Positions 34,240 through 45,500 are shown, counted from the stretch's first letter. The stretch is DNA of 64,000 bases from Marvinbryantia formatexigens DSM 14469 (GCF_025148285.1 NZ_CP102268.1:1488001-1552000), one strand, 5' to 3'. Notes: generated by a model from the letters alone, not told the origin. Numbers and translations: made by a program.

Positions 34240-35679
34240 TTAATAAGCTTTGCCCCAGTAAACCATTTTCGTTGCCGGTTTCCCACAATAAATGCAGGTA
34301 TCGGAAATCTGCTCCTGTACAAACGGGATACAGCGGGAAGTAACGCCCGCCTCTTCCTTCAGAGCGTCCTCACATTCCTGGCAGCCGCACCACATGGCTT
34401 TGATAAAGCCCGGCTTATTTTCCGCGATGTCCTTAAATTCATCCAGCGTGCGCGCCGTATAGGTGTGTGCGTCGCGGTGCGCGCGTGCGCGCTCCAGCAT
34501 ATCCTTCTGCATAGTCTCCAGCACTTCCGCCGTCTTCTGCGGAAGCTCGGACAGCGGTGTCACCAGCTTTTCTCTTGTGTCGCGGCGCACGATGACCGCC
34601 TGTCCCGCCTCGATATCCTTCGGTCCCAGCTCGATGCGCACCGGAATGCCGCGCATCTCCTGCTCGGAGAATTTCCAGCCCGGACTCTTCTCAGAATCGT
34701 CCAGCTTCACGCGCAGACCTGCCGCAGCCAGCGCCGTCTTCACCTCGTTCGCCTTATCCAGCACGCCGTCCTTCTGCATCTGGATGGGGATCACCATCAC
34801 CTGTGTGGGCGCCACGCGCGGCGGCAATACCAGACCGCTGTTGTCGCCATGCACCATAATGATCGCACCGATCATGCGGGTGGTCATTCCCCAGGAGGTC
34901 TGATGTACATATTTTAATGTATTGTCTTTATCCGCATACTGAATGCCGAAGGCTTTCGCAAACCCGTCGCCGAAATTATGGCTGGTGCCGGACTGCAGCG
35001 CCTTGCCGTCGTGCATCAGGGATTCGATGGTGTAGGTCGCCTCCGCACCGGCAAATTTTTCCTTATCGGTCTTGCGCCCTTTAATTACCGGGATAGCAAG
35101 AAATTCCTCGCAGAAATCAGCGTAAACGTTCAGCATCTGGATGGTGCGCTCCTCCGCTTCCTCAGCAGTCGCGTGCGCGGTGTGTCCCTCCTGCCACAGA
35201 AACTCGCGGGAACGAAGGAACGGACGCGTGGTCTTCTCCCAGCGCATAACCGAGCACCACTGGTTGTATACCTTCGGCAGATCGCGGTAGGAGTGTATGT
35301 CGTTTGCATAGAAATCGCAGAACAGTGTCTCGGAGGTCGGACGCACGCACATTCTCTCCTGCAACGGCTCCAGTCCGCCGTGCGTTACCCACGCCACCTC
35401 CGGCGCAAAACCTTCCACATGATCCTTTTCCTTCTGGAGCAGGCTTTCCGGAATCAGCATCGGCAGATATACATTCTCCACGCCCGTCTCTTTAAAGCGT
35501 CTGTCCAGTTCATGCTGTATATTTTCCCAGATGGCGTAGCCCGCCGGCTTAATTACCATGCAGCCCTTTACGCTGGTGTAATCGGTCAGCTCCGCCTTTT
35601 TCACGACGTCGGTGTACCACTGCGCGAAATCCTCCTCCATCGAGGTGATCGCTTCCACTAATTTCTTGTCTTTCGCCAT
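34240..35679 (-). CDS. proS: Prolyl-tRNA synthetase (short, archaeal/eukaryote-like type)
   Basis: 479 residues from ATG 35679 behind GAGGAGAG. Class II motifs: [25 protein letters not shown] (motif 2 region), [17 protein letters not shown], and the [21 protein letters not shown] motif 3. The C-terminus has four Cys (CGCQEC, CIYCGK) forming the zinc domain typical of the type without an editing insert, common in clostridia. It is co-oriented with the GtrII-like gene. A GGCGGC/GCCGCC hairpin stands in its short leader, but no T-box is present. Confidence 0.95.
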   Translation of the reverse strand: MAKDKKLVEAITSMEEDFAQWYTDVVKKAELTDYTSVKGCMVIKPAGYAIWENIQHELDRRFKETGVENVYLPMLIPESLLQKEKDHVEGFAPEVAWVTHGGLEPLQERMCVRPTSETLFCDFYANDIHSYRDLPKVYNQWCSVMRWEKTTRPFLRSREFLWQEGHTAHATAEEAEERTIQMLNVYADFCEEFLAIPVIKGRKTDKEKFAGAEATYTIESLMHDGKALQSGTSHNFGDGFAKAFGIQYADKDNTLKYVHQTSWGMTTRMIGAIIMVHGDNSGLVLPPRVAPTQVMVIPIQMQKDGVLDKANEVKTALAAAGLRVKLDDSEKSPGWKFSEQEMRGIPVRIELGPKDIEAGQAVIVRRDTREKLVTPLSELPQKTAEVLETMQKDMLERARAHRDAHTYTARTLDEFKDIAENKPGFIKAMWCGCQECEDALKEEAGVTSRCIPFVQEQISDTCIYCGKPATKMVYWGKAY

Positions 35680-35890
35680 AATTTCTCTCCTCAATATCTA
35701 ATATTCACAGCGCCGCCGGCGGCCAAAAAGCCGCCCGGACACATTACTTTCTTTATTCTAGTGCATTTTCTCTACTTTTTCAACACTATTTCGCCAAAAA
35801 TGAAAACTGTTAGCAGCCAGGCTGCCTGTCCGGACGGCGGCAGCTATTACAATTATCGTGTAATTACCCGGTCATGCCGTAAAAACAGGA

Positions 35891-35919
35891 TTGCGGGAAT
35901 CTTATTTTTAAACTATAAT
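35891..35919 (+). promoter_or_regulatory. Promoter of the DUF402 gene
   Basis: TTGCGG (35891-35896), 17-base spacer, TATAAT (35914-35919), 75 bases before the ATG. Confidence 0.65.
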
Positions 35920-35993
35920 AAAAATACTATAAGGTCATTGCCAGGCGAATATCCGCCGGATGTTCCGCCTCTCCCGCAAAGAAAGGAGCCTCC

Positions 35994-36488
35994 ATGTCCA
36001 AGCCCATTCTGTACCGCAAAAGACTGATTCCCGCTGAATGTATTCTTCTGAAAAACGACGAAATTCTCCATGCGGAAGAGCATCTGATCGTCACCCGCTG
36101 GAACACCATCCGCCCCAAAAAAGAATTAAGCCACGGTCTGTCTGCCTTTTTTCTTGACAAGGGCATCAAAATCAGCAAATTTTACAGCCACACTGACGAG
36201 CTTATCTGCTGGTACTGCGATATCATTACCCACACCTTCGATGAGAAAACCAACACCTACGTCATGATTGATTTGCTGGCGGATGTGCTGGTGTACCCGG
36301 ACGGCATGGTAAAGGTCGTAGACCTGGACGAGCTTGCTCTGGCGACAGAAAAAAAGCTGCTCTCTGAAGAACAGCTTCTGATTGCTCTGCGTCAGCTCGA
36401 CTGGCTGCTGAAAACGATTTACAGCGGCAGATTCCGCGACCTGCTTCTGTATGTGGACCGCTTTTGTCCGGACGACCGTTTTTCCTGA
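35994..36488 (+). CDS. DUF402-domain protein (putative nucleoside phosphatase-like)
   Basis: 164 residues; GGAG five bases before the ATG. The middle and C-terminal part matches DUF402: KFYSHTDELICWYCDI, then YVMIDLLADVLVYPDGMVKVVDLDEL, the Asp/Glu-rich sheet that binds divalent metal in characterised relatives such as FomD and the nucleoside tri/diphosphatase Ntdp. The first 55 residues are less conserved. It stands alone on the plus strand between proS and the dCMP deaminase gene. Confidence 0.75.
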   Translation: MSKPILYRKRLIPAECILLKNDEILHAEEHLIVTRWNTIRPKKELSHGLSAFFLDKGIKISKFYSHTDELICWYCDIITHTFDEKTNTYVMIDLLADVLVYPDGMVKVVDLDELALATEKKLLSEEQLLIALRQLDWLLKTIYSGRFRDLLLYVDRFCPDDRFS

Positions 36489-36605
36489 GCGCCGCACCCG
36501 CCTTCCCGGAAAGTCTTCCGTCTCTTCCCTGGCGCGCCATATCCGCAGAGCCTTTATTTTCCATCTTCTGCGCCCCGTCCGCGCCTTCCGTCAGGTCTGG
36601 CGCGC

Positions 36606-37088
36606 CTACAGCTCCAGGGAAATTTTGCGGCCCGTCCGCTCATATTTGCGGAATTTTACGCCCGCCGTCGTCAGCATCCGCTTGGACGCCAGAACGGAAG
36701 CTGTGTCCGCATATTTATCGCAGTCGTACACAATCTGTTTAATGCCCGCCTGGATGATCGCTTTCGCGCATTCGTTGCAGGGAAACAGCGATACGTACAG
36801 CGTCGCGCCGTCCAGACTGCCTCCCCGGTAGTTTAAAATGGCGTTCAGCTCGCTGTGCGTCGTATAAAGATACTTGGTATCCAGCGCTTCCCCCTCGCGC
36901 TCCCAGGGAAAATCATCATCGGAGCACCCGATGGGAAAGCCATTATAGCCCATCGATAAAATCTTGTTGTCGCTGCTGACAATGCAGGCTCCCACCTGCG
37001 TATTCGGGTCCTTGGAACGCATACCGGAAAGCATGGCAACTCCCATAAAATACTCGTCCCAGGAAATGTAATCTGCACGCTTCGGCAT
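36606..37088 (-). CDS. comEB: dCMP deaminase
   Basis: 160 residues of the zinc deoxycytidylate deaminase family: zinc ligands in THSELNAI (His, with catalytic Glu) and FPCNECAKAI (two Cys), N-terminal DPNTQVGACIV, and GYNGFP for substrate binding. It makes dUMP for thymidylate synthesis. It lies downstream of upp in the arrangement rpiB-upp-dCMP deaminase that is conserved in Firmicutes. Confidence 0.93.
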   Translation of the reverse strand: MPKRADYISWDEYFMGVAMLSGMRSKDPNTQVGACIVSSDNKILSMGYNGFPIGCSDDDFPWEREGEALDTKYLYTTHSELNAILNYRGGSLDGATLYVSLFPCNECAKAIIQAGIKQIVYDCDKYADTASVLASKRMLTTAGVKFRKYERTGRKISLEL

Positions 37089-37245
37089 CCTTTTTCCCTC
37101 CTCATTTTACGCACCGGCTGCCCGGCTCTTACGCACATGCGCTGCCCGGACGCTGCACCGGCTGCCCGGATCCGGTTATTGTACTGCCAGAAAACCGCGC
37201 CGCCTCCCGGCTCATGCGCTGCCGGACTTTTTTATCTGCACGCCG

Positions 37246-37875
37246 CTACTTCGTTCCGAAAATACGATCGCCCGCGTCACCCAGCCCCGGCACAATATAA
37301 CCGTGATCGTTCAGGCATTCATCCTTCGCGCCAATATAAATATCGACATCCGGATGCGCCTTCTGCATCGCCTCAATGCCCTCCGGTGCCGCAATAATGC
37401 ACATAAAACGGATATTTTTCACGCCCTTGTCCTTGAGCATCTGAATCGCCGCCACCGCCGAGCCGCCGGTCGCCAGCATCGGGTCTACCACAAACACCTC
37501 GCGCTCCGCGCAGTCCCCCGGCAGCTTGCAGTAATATTCCACCGGCTTTAATGTCTCCGGGTCGCGGTACAGACCGATGTGTCCCACCTTCGCAGCCGGA
37601 ATCATCGCCAGCATTCCTTCCACCATACCGATACCGGCACGCAGAATCGGGATAACCGCCAGCTTCTTGCCCTGCAGCTCCTTCGCCGTCGTCCTGCAGA
37701 TAGGCGTCTCTATCTCCACATCCTGCAGCTTCAGATCGCGCGTCGCCTCATAGCACATCAGCATGGCAATCTCTCCGATAATCTGCCGGAAATCCTTGGA
37801 ACCGGTCTCCTTTCTGCGGATGACCCCGATCTTATGCTGTATCAGCGGATGCTCCATCACACATACCTTTGCCAT
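37246..37875 (-). CDS. upp: Uracil phosphoribosyltransferase
   Basis: 209 residues: [26 protein letters not shown], the PRPP loop [15 protein letters not shown] and the uracil-binding C-terminus [13 protein letters not shown]. It converts uracil plus PRPP to UMP, using the base released by pdp. GGAGG precedes the ATG. It is co-directional with rpiB upstream (70-base gap). Confidence 0.97.
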   Translation of the reverse strand: MAKVCVMEHPLIQHKIGVIRRKETGSKDFRQIIGEIAMLMCYEATRDLKLQDVEIETPICRTTAKELQGKKLAVIPILRAGIGMVEGMLAMIPAAKVGHIGLYRDPETLKPVEYYCKLPGDCAEREVFVVDPMLATGGSAVAAIQMLKDKGVKNIRFMCIIAAPEGIEAMQKAHPDVDIYIGAKDECLNDHGYIVPGLGDAGDRIFGTK

Positions 37876-37946
37876 CGTTATCTCCTCCCGTCACTGTTCA
37901 CTCCATTTACGAAAAAATCAGAAAATCCGTGAAAATCTGCTTTTTT

Positions 37947-38378
37947 CTAGTCCTCTTCAATCAGAGAAATTCTTCTCTTGTGGCGTTCCTCCTGCGAAAA
38001 TGGCGTATCCAGAAACGTATCCACAATTTTCAGCGCCAGCCCCGGTCCTACCACTCTGCCGCCAAGCGCAAGGACATTCGCATCATTATGCAGGCGCGTT
38101 GCCTCTGCCGCAAAGCAGTCCGTACACAGCGCCGCCCGGATGCCTTTTACTTTGTTTGCCGCAATCGAGATGCCGATGCCGGTTCCGCAGATCAGAATAC
38201 CGCGCTCGCATTCGCCCTTTGTGATGGCGTCCGTCACCTTGCGCGCATAAACCGGATAATCCACCGCCGCCTCGCTGTCGCAGCCGAAGTCCTTATACGC
38301 AAGCCCTCTCTTATCGAGGTGTTTTAATATTTCCTGTTTTAATACATATCCGCCGTGGTCACATGCTATCGCTATCAT
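37947..38378 (-). CDS. rpiB: Ribose 5-phosphate isomerase B
   Basis: 143 residues with the RpiB signature: ACDHGGYVLK, GCDSEAAVDYP, GILICGTGIGISIAANK (catalytic Cys in ICGTG) and LHNDANVLALGGR. It interconverts ribose-5-phosphate and ribulose-5-phosphate. The start overlaps the end of the phosphatase-like gene by 20 bases, so they are translationally coupled. Confidence 0.96.
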   Translation of the reverse strand: MIAIACDHGGYVLKQEILKHLDKRGLAYKDFGCDSEAAVDYPVYARKVTDAITKGECERGILICGTGIGISIAANKVKGIRAALCTDCFAAEATRLHNDANVLALGGRVVGPGLALKIVDTFLDTPFSQEERHKRRISLIEED

Positions 38379-38835
38379 TTTCCTCTTCCTCCTTCAGAAT
38401 CTCCGCCAGTTTTTCTATCAAATCCTTTAAAAAGAAAAAGCACTCGCCGTAAGCCGAGCTGTCCTTTCCAAACGGACTCTCCACGTCTCCTGTCCTGCCG
38501 CAGTATTCCGACAGGGTGTATACATTTTTTGCCGTATCCGGATATTCCTCCAGAATCTTGGCTTTCTGCGCCTCTTCCATTGTAAGCATCAGCGTGCGCT
38601 CGTCAAAATCATCCTTCGTGAGCTGCACCGCCTCGTGCTCCTCCAGAGGAAGCCCGTTCTGATTGATAATTTCCATCGCTTTTGGATTTACCGGCTCCGG
38701 AAACAGCACGATCATTCCGCGCGTATCCACCAGAATATCCTCCAGCAGCAGCTTTGCCTGCATCAGTGCCTCCGCCATCGGAGCACGGCATGTATCGCTG
38801 CGGCTGATAAATGTAAGCTTGTCATACTTTTTCAT
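38359..38835 (-). CDS. Low-molecular-weight phosphatase homologue lacking catalytic Cys and Asp
   Basis: 158 residues with the LMW protein tyrosine/arginine phosphatase fold: N-terminal P-loop region FISRSDTCRAPMAEAL and C-terminal DVESPFGKDSSAY. The usual loop is (V)CxGNTCRSPMAE with the first Cys as nucleophile; here that position is Ser11, while Cys16 and Arg17 remain. The general acid Asp of the DP motif is replaced by Ser120 (ESPFG). It should therefore be catalytically inactive or altered. Gene order sua5, this gene, rpiB, upp equals the Bacillus ywlC-ywlE-ywlF-upp region, so it is the positional equivalent of the arginine phosphatase YwlE. Confidence 0.88.
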   Translation of the reverse strand: MKKYDKLTFISRSDTCRAPMAEALMQAKLLLEDILVDTRGMIVLFPEPVNPKAMEIINQNGLPLEEHEAVQLTKDDFDERTLMLTMEEAQKAKILEEYPDTAKNVYTLSEYCGRTGDVESPFGKDSSAYGECFFFLKDLIEKLAEILKEEEENDSDSM

Positions 38836-38857
38836 AGTTCTCTCCCTGCCTTTAAAG

Positions 38858-39904
38858 CTATACCTCCAGCACCTGGTGCCCGGCGGCTTTCAGAAGACGG
38901 TTCATAATCGCCTGTCCCATGACCGGCGTATCAAACGCTTCCGAATAGATTCTGCTGACATTCTGGCTGTCAAATTCCCGCAGCACGCCAAACAGATGTC
39001 TGGAAATACTAAGTTCGTCCATTCTGCTTCCGATTGACCGGACAATGCCGCCCACATAACGGTCCTTCGTCTCCTCAGAGGCGATAATTCCCGGCATCCT
39101 GCCCTCCTTCAGCTCCTTCTCCACCAGCTCGTTGATACGGGAAACGACGCGCGCTTCCTCACCCTCGACGATAAGCATATCCGCCTTCGGCGCGTAGTGC
39201 CGGTATTTCATCCCCGGCGCCTTCGGACGTGCCGTCGTATCCTCCCCGGAGATAGCAGGATCTGTGCCCACCTCCCCGATGGTCTCTTCCAGCATTTCCC
39301 GGTTGATATAACCTGGCCGGAGTATCATCGGCACATCGCCACTCATGTCCACAATAGTCGATTCCACTCCGATGCCGACACTGCCGCCGTCGATAATCAT
39401 TTCAATTTTTCCCGTCATGTCCTCCGCCACATGCTGCGCCCGCGTAGGACTTGGCCTGCCGGAAGAGTTGGCGCTCGGCGCCGCGACAAAGCCGCCGCCC
39501 GCTTTTATGAGCGCCAGTGCGACCGGATGCTCCGGCATCCGCACCGCCACCGTCTCCAGCCCGCCGGTCGTCGTATATGGCACACAGTCCTTTTTCGGAA
39601 AAATCATGGTAAGCGGACCCGGCCAGAATTTCTCTGCCAGCCGCTCTGCCTTTTCGGGAACTACCGCCGCAATCCGGTACAGATCCTCCATCCGGGCAAT
39701 ATGCACAATCAGAGGGTTGTCCGAGGGACGCCCCTTCGCACGGTAAATTTTCCCGGAAGCCGTCTCATCCAGCGCATTCGCCCCCAGCCCGTACACGGTT
39801 TCCGTCGGAAATGCAACCAGACCGCCCGCCTGCAGGATACGCCCCGCCTGCGCGATTGCCGCCTCGTCGATTCCCGCTTTCATATCCACTATGATGGTAT
39901 TCAT
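38858..39904 (-). CDS. tsaC: Threonylcarbamoyl-AMP synthase (Sua5/YwlC)
   Basis: 348 residues: a YrdC/Sua5 catalytic domain (about 15-205; KGRPSDNPLIVHI, PSANSSGRPSPT, STIVDMSGDVP, LRPGYI) joined by a linker to a C-terminal Sua5 domain (about 215-345), the long version. It makes threonylcarbamoyl-AMP for t6A37 modification of ANN-decoding tRNAs. It heads the run with the phosphatase homologue, rpiB, upp and the dCMP deaminase. Confidence 0.95.
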   Translation of the reverse strand: MNTIIVDMKAGIDEAAIAQAGRILQAGGLVAFPTETVYGLGANALDETASGKIYRAKGRPSDNPLIVHIARMEDLYRIAAVVPEKAERLAEKFWPGPLTMIFPKKDCVPYTTTGGLETVAVRMPEHPVALALIKAGGGFVAAPSANSSGRPSPTRAQHVAEDMTGKIEMIIDGGSVGIGVESTIVDMSGDVPMILRPGYINREMLEETIGEVGTDPAISGEDTTARPKAPGMKYRHYAPKADMLIVEGEEARVVSRINELVEKELKEGRMPGIIASEETKDRYVGGIVRSIGSRMDELSISRHLFGVLREFDSQNVSRIYSEAFDTPVMGQAIMNRLLKAAGHQVLEV

Positions 39905-40007
39905 TTCTCATTCGCATCCATTTTCTTTTTTGTCTGCCTATAGTATACCATTTCCGGCGCTCTTAGGCAAGAGCCGTTTCCAAATGGATACGTGCAGGTA
40001 ACTACTA

Positions 40008-40057
40008 CAAAAATGTCCCGCAGGGCAGACGATATGCCTGTCCTGCGGGACATCTGA
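40008..40057 (-). terminator. Terminator of the ileS-glgP unit
   Basis: A long stem ATGTCCCGCAGG(G/A)CAG around a short loop, followed by TTTTTG on the minus strand, 17 bases after the glgP stop. Confidence 0.9.
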
Positions 40058-40073
40058 AAAAATGCACTGTTTT

Positions 40074-42533
40074 TTACGCTTCAATTACCTCTTTGTCCAG
40101 GTGCCAGATTTCATCCACATACTGCTGGATGGTTCTGTCGGAGGTAAATTTGCCGCTGCATGCGGTGTTGAGCATCGCCATCTTTGCCCAGCGCGCCTCG
40201 TCGCGGTAAGCTTCCTCCACGCGTCTCTGCGCTTCCGCGTAGGACTTGAAGTCCGCCAGAATGAAGTACGTATCTGCGCGGTCGCTGCTCTTGGTGTTGA
40301 GCAGGGAATCGTAAATATCGCGGAACATTTCCGGGTCATTCGGCGCATAGGTGCCGTTGATAAGCTGCATCAGCACGCGGCGGATATCCTGGTCGCTGTT
40401 GAAGATATTTTCCGGATAGTAACCGCCATTGTTCTCGTAATTGATGACCTCATCCGCGGAGAGACCGAAGATAAAGGCGTTCTCCTCGCCAACTTCCTTC
40501 ACGATTTCCACATTTGCGCCATCCATCGTTCCCAGCGTCGGAGCGCCGTTCAGCATGAACTTCATGTTTCCGGTACCGGAAGCTTCCTTGGAAGCAGTGG
40601 AGATCTGCTCAGAAACATCGGCAGCCGCGAAAATCAGCTCCGCATTGGATACGCGGTAATCCTCAATAAATACCACCTTCAGCTTGTTTTTGATGGATGC
40701 GTCGTTATTAATCACATCCGCCACCGAGTTAATCAGCTTGATGGTCAGCTTCGCACGGCGATAGCCTGCCGCCGCCTTCGCACCGAAGATAAAAGTTCTC
40801 GGATAGAAATCCATTTCCGGATGGTCTTTGATCTGGTTGTACAGATACATGACATGCAGGATATTGAGAAGCTGTCTCTTGTACTCATGCAGTCTCTTTA
40901 CCTGTACATCAAAAATGGAGCGCGGGTCTACCTCTATGCCATTGTGCTCCCGGATATATTTTGCCAGACGCACCTTGTTCTGATACTTGATGTTCATGAA
41001 CTCCTGCTGCGCCTTTCTGTCGTCCGCATACACCTTCAGCTTTGCAATCTGCGGCAGGTCTGTGATCCACTCGTCGCCGATGTGGTCTGTCACCCAGGCA
41101 GCCAGCAGCGGATTGCCGTGAAGCAGGAAACGTCTCTGTGTGATACCGTTTGTCTTGTTGTTGAACTTCTCCGGCATCATCTCGTAGAAATCCTTCAGCT
41201 CCTGCTTTTTCAGAATCTCGGTGTGCAGCTCCGCCACGCCGTTTACGGAATAGCCTGCCGCGATCGCCAGATGCGCCATCTTCACCTGTCCGTCGAAGAT
41301 GATCGCCATCTTGCGCACCTTTTCAAAGTTGCCCGGATATCTCGCCTCGATTTCCGCTACAAAACGGCGGTTAATCTCCTCGATAATCTGATAAATACGC
41401 GGAAGCAGACGGGAGAACAGCTCGATCGGCCATTTCTCCAGAGCCTCTGCCATGATGGTGTGGTTCGTGTAAGCGCAGGTCTTCGTGGTAACATCCCACG
41501 CCTCTTCCCAGGTAAGTCCTTCCTCGTCGATCAGGATACGCATCAGCTCCGCAACCGCTACTGTCGGATGCGTATCGTTGAGCTGGAAGGTCGCCTTCTC
41601 ATAGAACTTGCGGATATCGCTGTGTTTCTTCTTATATTTGCTGACTGCCGCCTGTACGCTCGCAGAAATAAAGAAATACTGCTGTTTCAGACGCAGCTCC
41701 TTTCCTGCATAATGGTTATCGTTCGGATAAAGCACCTCTACGATATTGCGGGCAAGGTTTTCCTGCTCCACCGCCTTGCGGTAGTCGCCCTTGTCAAAGG
41801 AATCAAGCTGGAATTCGCTGACCGCCTCCGCGTCCCAGACACGCAGAGTGTTTACCACGCGGTTGTTGTATCCGACGATTGGGAAATCATACGGTACCGC
41901 GCGCACCACCTGATAGCCCTCCTGCACGAAATGATTGCGGCCGGTCTTTTCGTCGTATACCACGCGCACATAACCGCCGAATTTTACTTCCTTCGCGTAC
42001 TCCGGACGGCGCAGCTCAAACGGGTTGCCATCCTTTAACCAGTTGTCCGGCACCTCCACCTGGTAGCCGTCCTCAATTTTCTGTTTAAACATACCGTAAC
42101 GGTAACGGATACCGCAGCCGTATGCCGGGTAGCCAAGGGTTGCCAGAGAATCCAGGAAGCATGCCGCAAGACGTCCGAGACCGCCGTTTCCAAGTGCCGC
42201 ATCCGGTTCCTGGTCCTCGATGACATTCAGGTCGAAACCGATCTCCGCCAGCGCCTCTTTTACATCCTCATACTCTGTCAGATTGATGAGGTTGTTGCCG
42301 AGCGCGCGTCCCATCAGAAACTCCATCGACATATAGTACACGTACTTCGGGTCGTCCTTCTCGTACTGCTCCTGTGTGGCGAGCCAGTTATCGATAATGG
42401 TATCCTTCACTGTGTAAGACACCGCCTGGAAAATCTGCTGCTGCGTAGCTTCATCCAGATTTCTGCGGTAAAGCGCTCTTACATTTGCCTTTACATCATT
42501 AATGAACTCTTTTTTGTTAAACTTTTTGCTCAT
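40074..42533 (-). CDS. glgP: Glycogen/maltodextrin phosphorylase
   Basis: 819 residues, full length for the family. It has the PLP-lysine signature EASGTGNMKFMLNG, DGANVEI, the N-terminal GNGGLGRLAACFLDSLATL, and the active-site segments NDTHPTVAVAELMR and KRLHEYKRQLLN. It releases glucose-1-phosphate from alpha-1,4-glucans. It starts 25 bases after the ileS stop, so it may be carried on the T-box-controlled transcript. Confidence 0.96.
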   Translation of the reverse strand: MSKKFNKKEFINDVKANVRALYRRNLDEATQQQIFQAVSYTVKDTIIDNWLATQEQYEKDDPKYVYYMSMEFLMGRALGNNLINLTEYEDVKEALAEIGFDLNVIEDQEPDAALGNGGLGRLAACFLDSLATLGYPAYGCGIRYRYGMFKQKIEDGYQVEVPDNWLKDGNPFELRRPEYAKEVKFGGYVRVVYDEKTGRNHFVQEGYQVVRAVPYDFPIVGYNNRVVNTLRVWDAEAVSEFQLDSFDKGDYRKAVEQENLARNIVEVLYPNDNHYAGKELRLKQQYFFISASVQAAVSKYKKKHSDIRKFYEKATFQLNDTHPTVAVAELMRILIDEEGLTWEEAWDVTTKTCAYTNHTIMAEALEKWPIELFSRLLPRIYQIIEEINRRFVAEIEARYPGNFEKVRKMAIIFDGQVKMAHLAIAAGYSVNGVAELHTEILKKQELKDFYEMMPEKFNNKTNGITQRRFLLHGNPLLAAWVTDHIGDEWITDLPQIAKLKVYADDRKAQQEFMNIKYQNKVRLAKYIREHNGIEVDPRSIFDVQVKRLHEYKRQLLNILHVMYLYNQIKDHPEMDFYPRTFIFGAKAAAGYRRAKLTIKLINSVADVINNDASIKNKLKVVFIEDYRVSNAELIFAAADVSEQISTASKEASGTGNMKFMLNGAPTLGTMDGANVEIVKEVGEENAFIFGLSADEVINYENNGGYYPENIFNSDQDIRRVLMQLINGTYAPNDPEMFRDIYDSLLNTKSSDRADTYFILADFKSYAEAQRRVEEAYRDEARWAKMAMLNTACSGKFTSDRTIQQYVDEIWHLDKEVIEA

Positions 42534-42558
42534 TGTTTCTCCTTCCGTCTGCTATCCG

Positions 42559-45500
42559 TTACTGTTTTTCGACTGCCAGGGTCACTTTTTCCCCGTTGAT
42601 ATTCCATTCTTTTACGTAACCCTCTGCGGCGCCGTATACAATGTCGTCCGCCAGCACTTCCGAACGGATTTCCTCCGTGTGGGCCTTCAGGATACCTTCA
42701 ATTTTTTCATTGCCCATCGCATAAATGACGATTCTGTCCGTCACCTCAAAGCCGGCTTCCTTACGCATCGTCTGGATCTTGCTGACAAGCTCGCGGACGA
42801 AGCCCTCCTCAATCAGCTCCGGCGTGAGCGTCGTATCCAGAACAACCGTAATATCTCCGTCCTGCTCTGTCACATAGCCCTCTGTCTGGGCAGTCTCAAT
42901 AAGCAGGTCGTCTTCTAATAATACAACATCCTGCCCGTTGATGTCAAGATGGAGCGCGCCGTCCTGCTTCAGTTCCGCCATTGCCGCGCGGCCGTCCAGA
43001 TCTGCGAGCGCCTGACGGATACCGCCCAGCAGCTTGCCGTATTTCGGTCCCACGGTCTTAAGCTGCGGCTTGAAATTGTAAGAAACATAGCTTCCCGCAT
43101 CCTCTGTAAAGGTAACTTTCTTGGTGTTCAGCTCGTCGCGGATAATCTCTGTGAAGTAGGAATCCAGCTCCTTCGGCGCCTTCACAAGCATATTTGCAAC
43201 CGGCTGACGGTTTTTGATATTTGCCGCGTTTCTTGCTGCGCGTCCCATCACAACGATTTTCAGCACCTCGTCCATATTTGCTTCCAGCTCTTTATCGATA
43301 TGCGCCTCGTCTACGGTCGGGAAATCGCACAGATGCACGCTCTCCGGAGCGCTCTTGTCGATGCTGCATACCAGATTGCGGTAGATATCCTCGGTCATAA
43401 ACGGGATCATCGGAGCCGCCGCCTTCGCCACGTTCACCAGAGCGGTGTAGAGCGTCATATAAGCGTTGATCTTATCCTGCTCCATACCTTTCGCCCAGAA
43501 GCGCTCACGGCTGCGGCGCACGTACCAGTTGCTCATATCATCCACAAAATCCTGCAGCGCTCTCGCCGCCTCCGGGATACGGTAATTCTCCAGATGATTG
43601 TCCACGCTCTGAATCATGGTGTTCATCTTGGACAGCAGCCACTTATCCATTACCGGCAGCTTATCGTAGTCCAGTGTATATTTTGTCGCGTCAAAATTAT
43701 CAATGTTCGCATACAGCACGAAAAATGCATAGGTGTTCCAGAGGGTGCCCATAAACTTGCGCTGTCCCTCCTGCACCGCTTTTCCGTGGAAGCGGTTCGG
43801 CAGCCACGGCGCGCTGTTGATATAGAAATACCAGCGGATAGCGTCCGCGCCGTAGGTTTCCAGCGCCTCAAACGGGTCGACCGCATTTCCTTTGGATTTG
43901 CTCATCTTCTGTCCGTTCTCGTCCTGCACATGTCCGAGCACGATAACATTCTCATACGGCGCTTTGTTGAAAAGCAGCGTCGATTCCGCCAGCAGGGAAT
44001 AGAACCAGCCGCGGGTCTGGTCGACCGCCTCGGAAATAAACTGCGCCGGGAACTGCTTTTTAAACACATCCTGGTTTTCAAACGGGAAATGATGCTGCGC
44101 AAACGGCATCGCGCCGGAATCAAACCAGCAGTCGATTACCTCCGGCACGCGGTGCATCTGCCCTCCGCACTCCGGACAGGTGATGGTAATTTCGTCGATA
44201 TACGGGCGGTGCAGCTCGACCGTCTTTGCCGCCTCGTTTCCGCTCAGGTCATATAATTCCTGGCGGCTGCCGATGGAATGCTGATGTCCGCACTCACACT
44301 CCCAGATGTTGAGCGGCGTGCCCCAGTAGCGGTTTCTGGAAATGCCCCAGTCCTGCACATTCTCCAGCCAGTCACCGAAGCGTCCTTTTCCGATGCTCTC
44401 CGGAATCCAGTTGATGGTATTGTTGTTGCGGATCAGGTCCTCTTTTACCGCGGTCATCTTAATAAACCAGGATTCGCGCGCATAATAGATAAGCGGCGTG
44501 TCGCAGCGCCAGCAGTGCGGGTAGCTGTGCTCAAATTTCGGCGCGTCAAACAGCAGTCCTCTCTCGTCCAGGTCTTTGAGTACAAGCGGGTCCGCTTTCT
44601 TCACGAAAATACCGCCGAACGGCGTATCCTCCGTAAGATTTCCTTTGCCGTCCACAAGCTGCACGAACGGGAAATCGTATTTGCGTCCCACCTTGGCGTC
44701 GTCTTCACCGAATGCCGGAGCGATATGAACCACGCCGGTACCGTCGGTCAGCGTTACGTAGCTGTCACATGTCACATAAAACGCTTTCTTATGCTGCTTT
44801 TCCGCATGTACGGCGGCGCACTCATAGAGCGGCTCGTACTCCTTATATTCCAGGTCCTTTCCAACGTATGTCTCCAGAACGTCGTAGGCGTCCTCGCCGA
44901 GCACCTTATCGCAGAGCGCGTGCGCCATATAATAAACGCGCCCGTCCTCTTTCATTTTGACTTTTACATATTCTTCAACCGGATTTACGCAGAGACCAAG
45001 GTTGGACGGCAGTGTCCACGGCGTGGTGGTCCATGCCAGAATGTAAGCGTCCTCGTCCTTCACTTTAAAGCGGACGATGGCGGAGCGCTCTTTTACATCC
45101 TTGTAGCCCTGCGCCACCTCCTGCGCCGACAGCGGGGTACCGCAGCGCGGGCAGTACGGCACGATCTTAAAGCCTTTGTACAAAAGTCCCTTTTCCCAGA
45201 TCTGCTTCAGCGCCCACCACTCGGATTCGATATAATCATCATGATATGTGACATACGGATGTTCCATATCCGCCCAGAAGCCGACTGTGCCGGAGAAATC
45301 CTCCCACATGCCTTTATATTTCCAGACGCTCTCCTTGCACTTGTCGATAAACGGAACCAGACCATACTCCTCAATCTGGTCTTTACCGTCCAGACCGAGC
45401 TGCTTTTCCACCTCCAGCTCCACCGGCAGTCCGTGGGTATCCCAGCCCGCCTTGCGCGGAACCATGTAGCCCTTCATCGTGCGGTATCTGGGAATCATAT

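Noticed and set aside
35695-35760. T-box leader for proS
   Set aside because: Only a small GC hairpin is present; the T-box core GGTGG and terminator pair are absent.
40062-42038. 658-codon plus-strand frame
   Set aside because: Antisense of glgP, which is complete and conserved.
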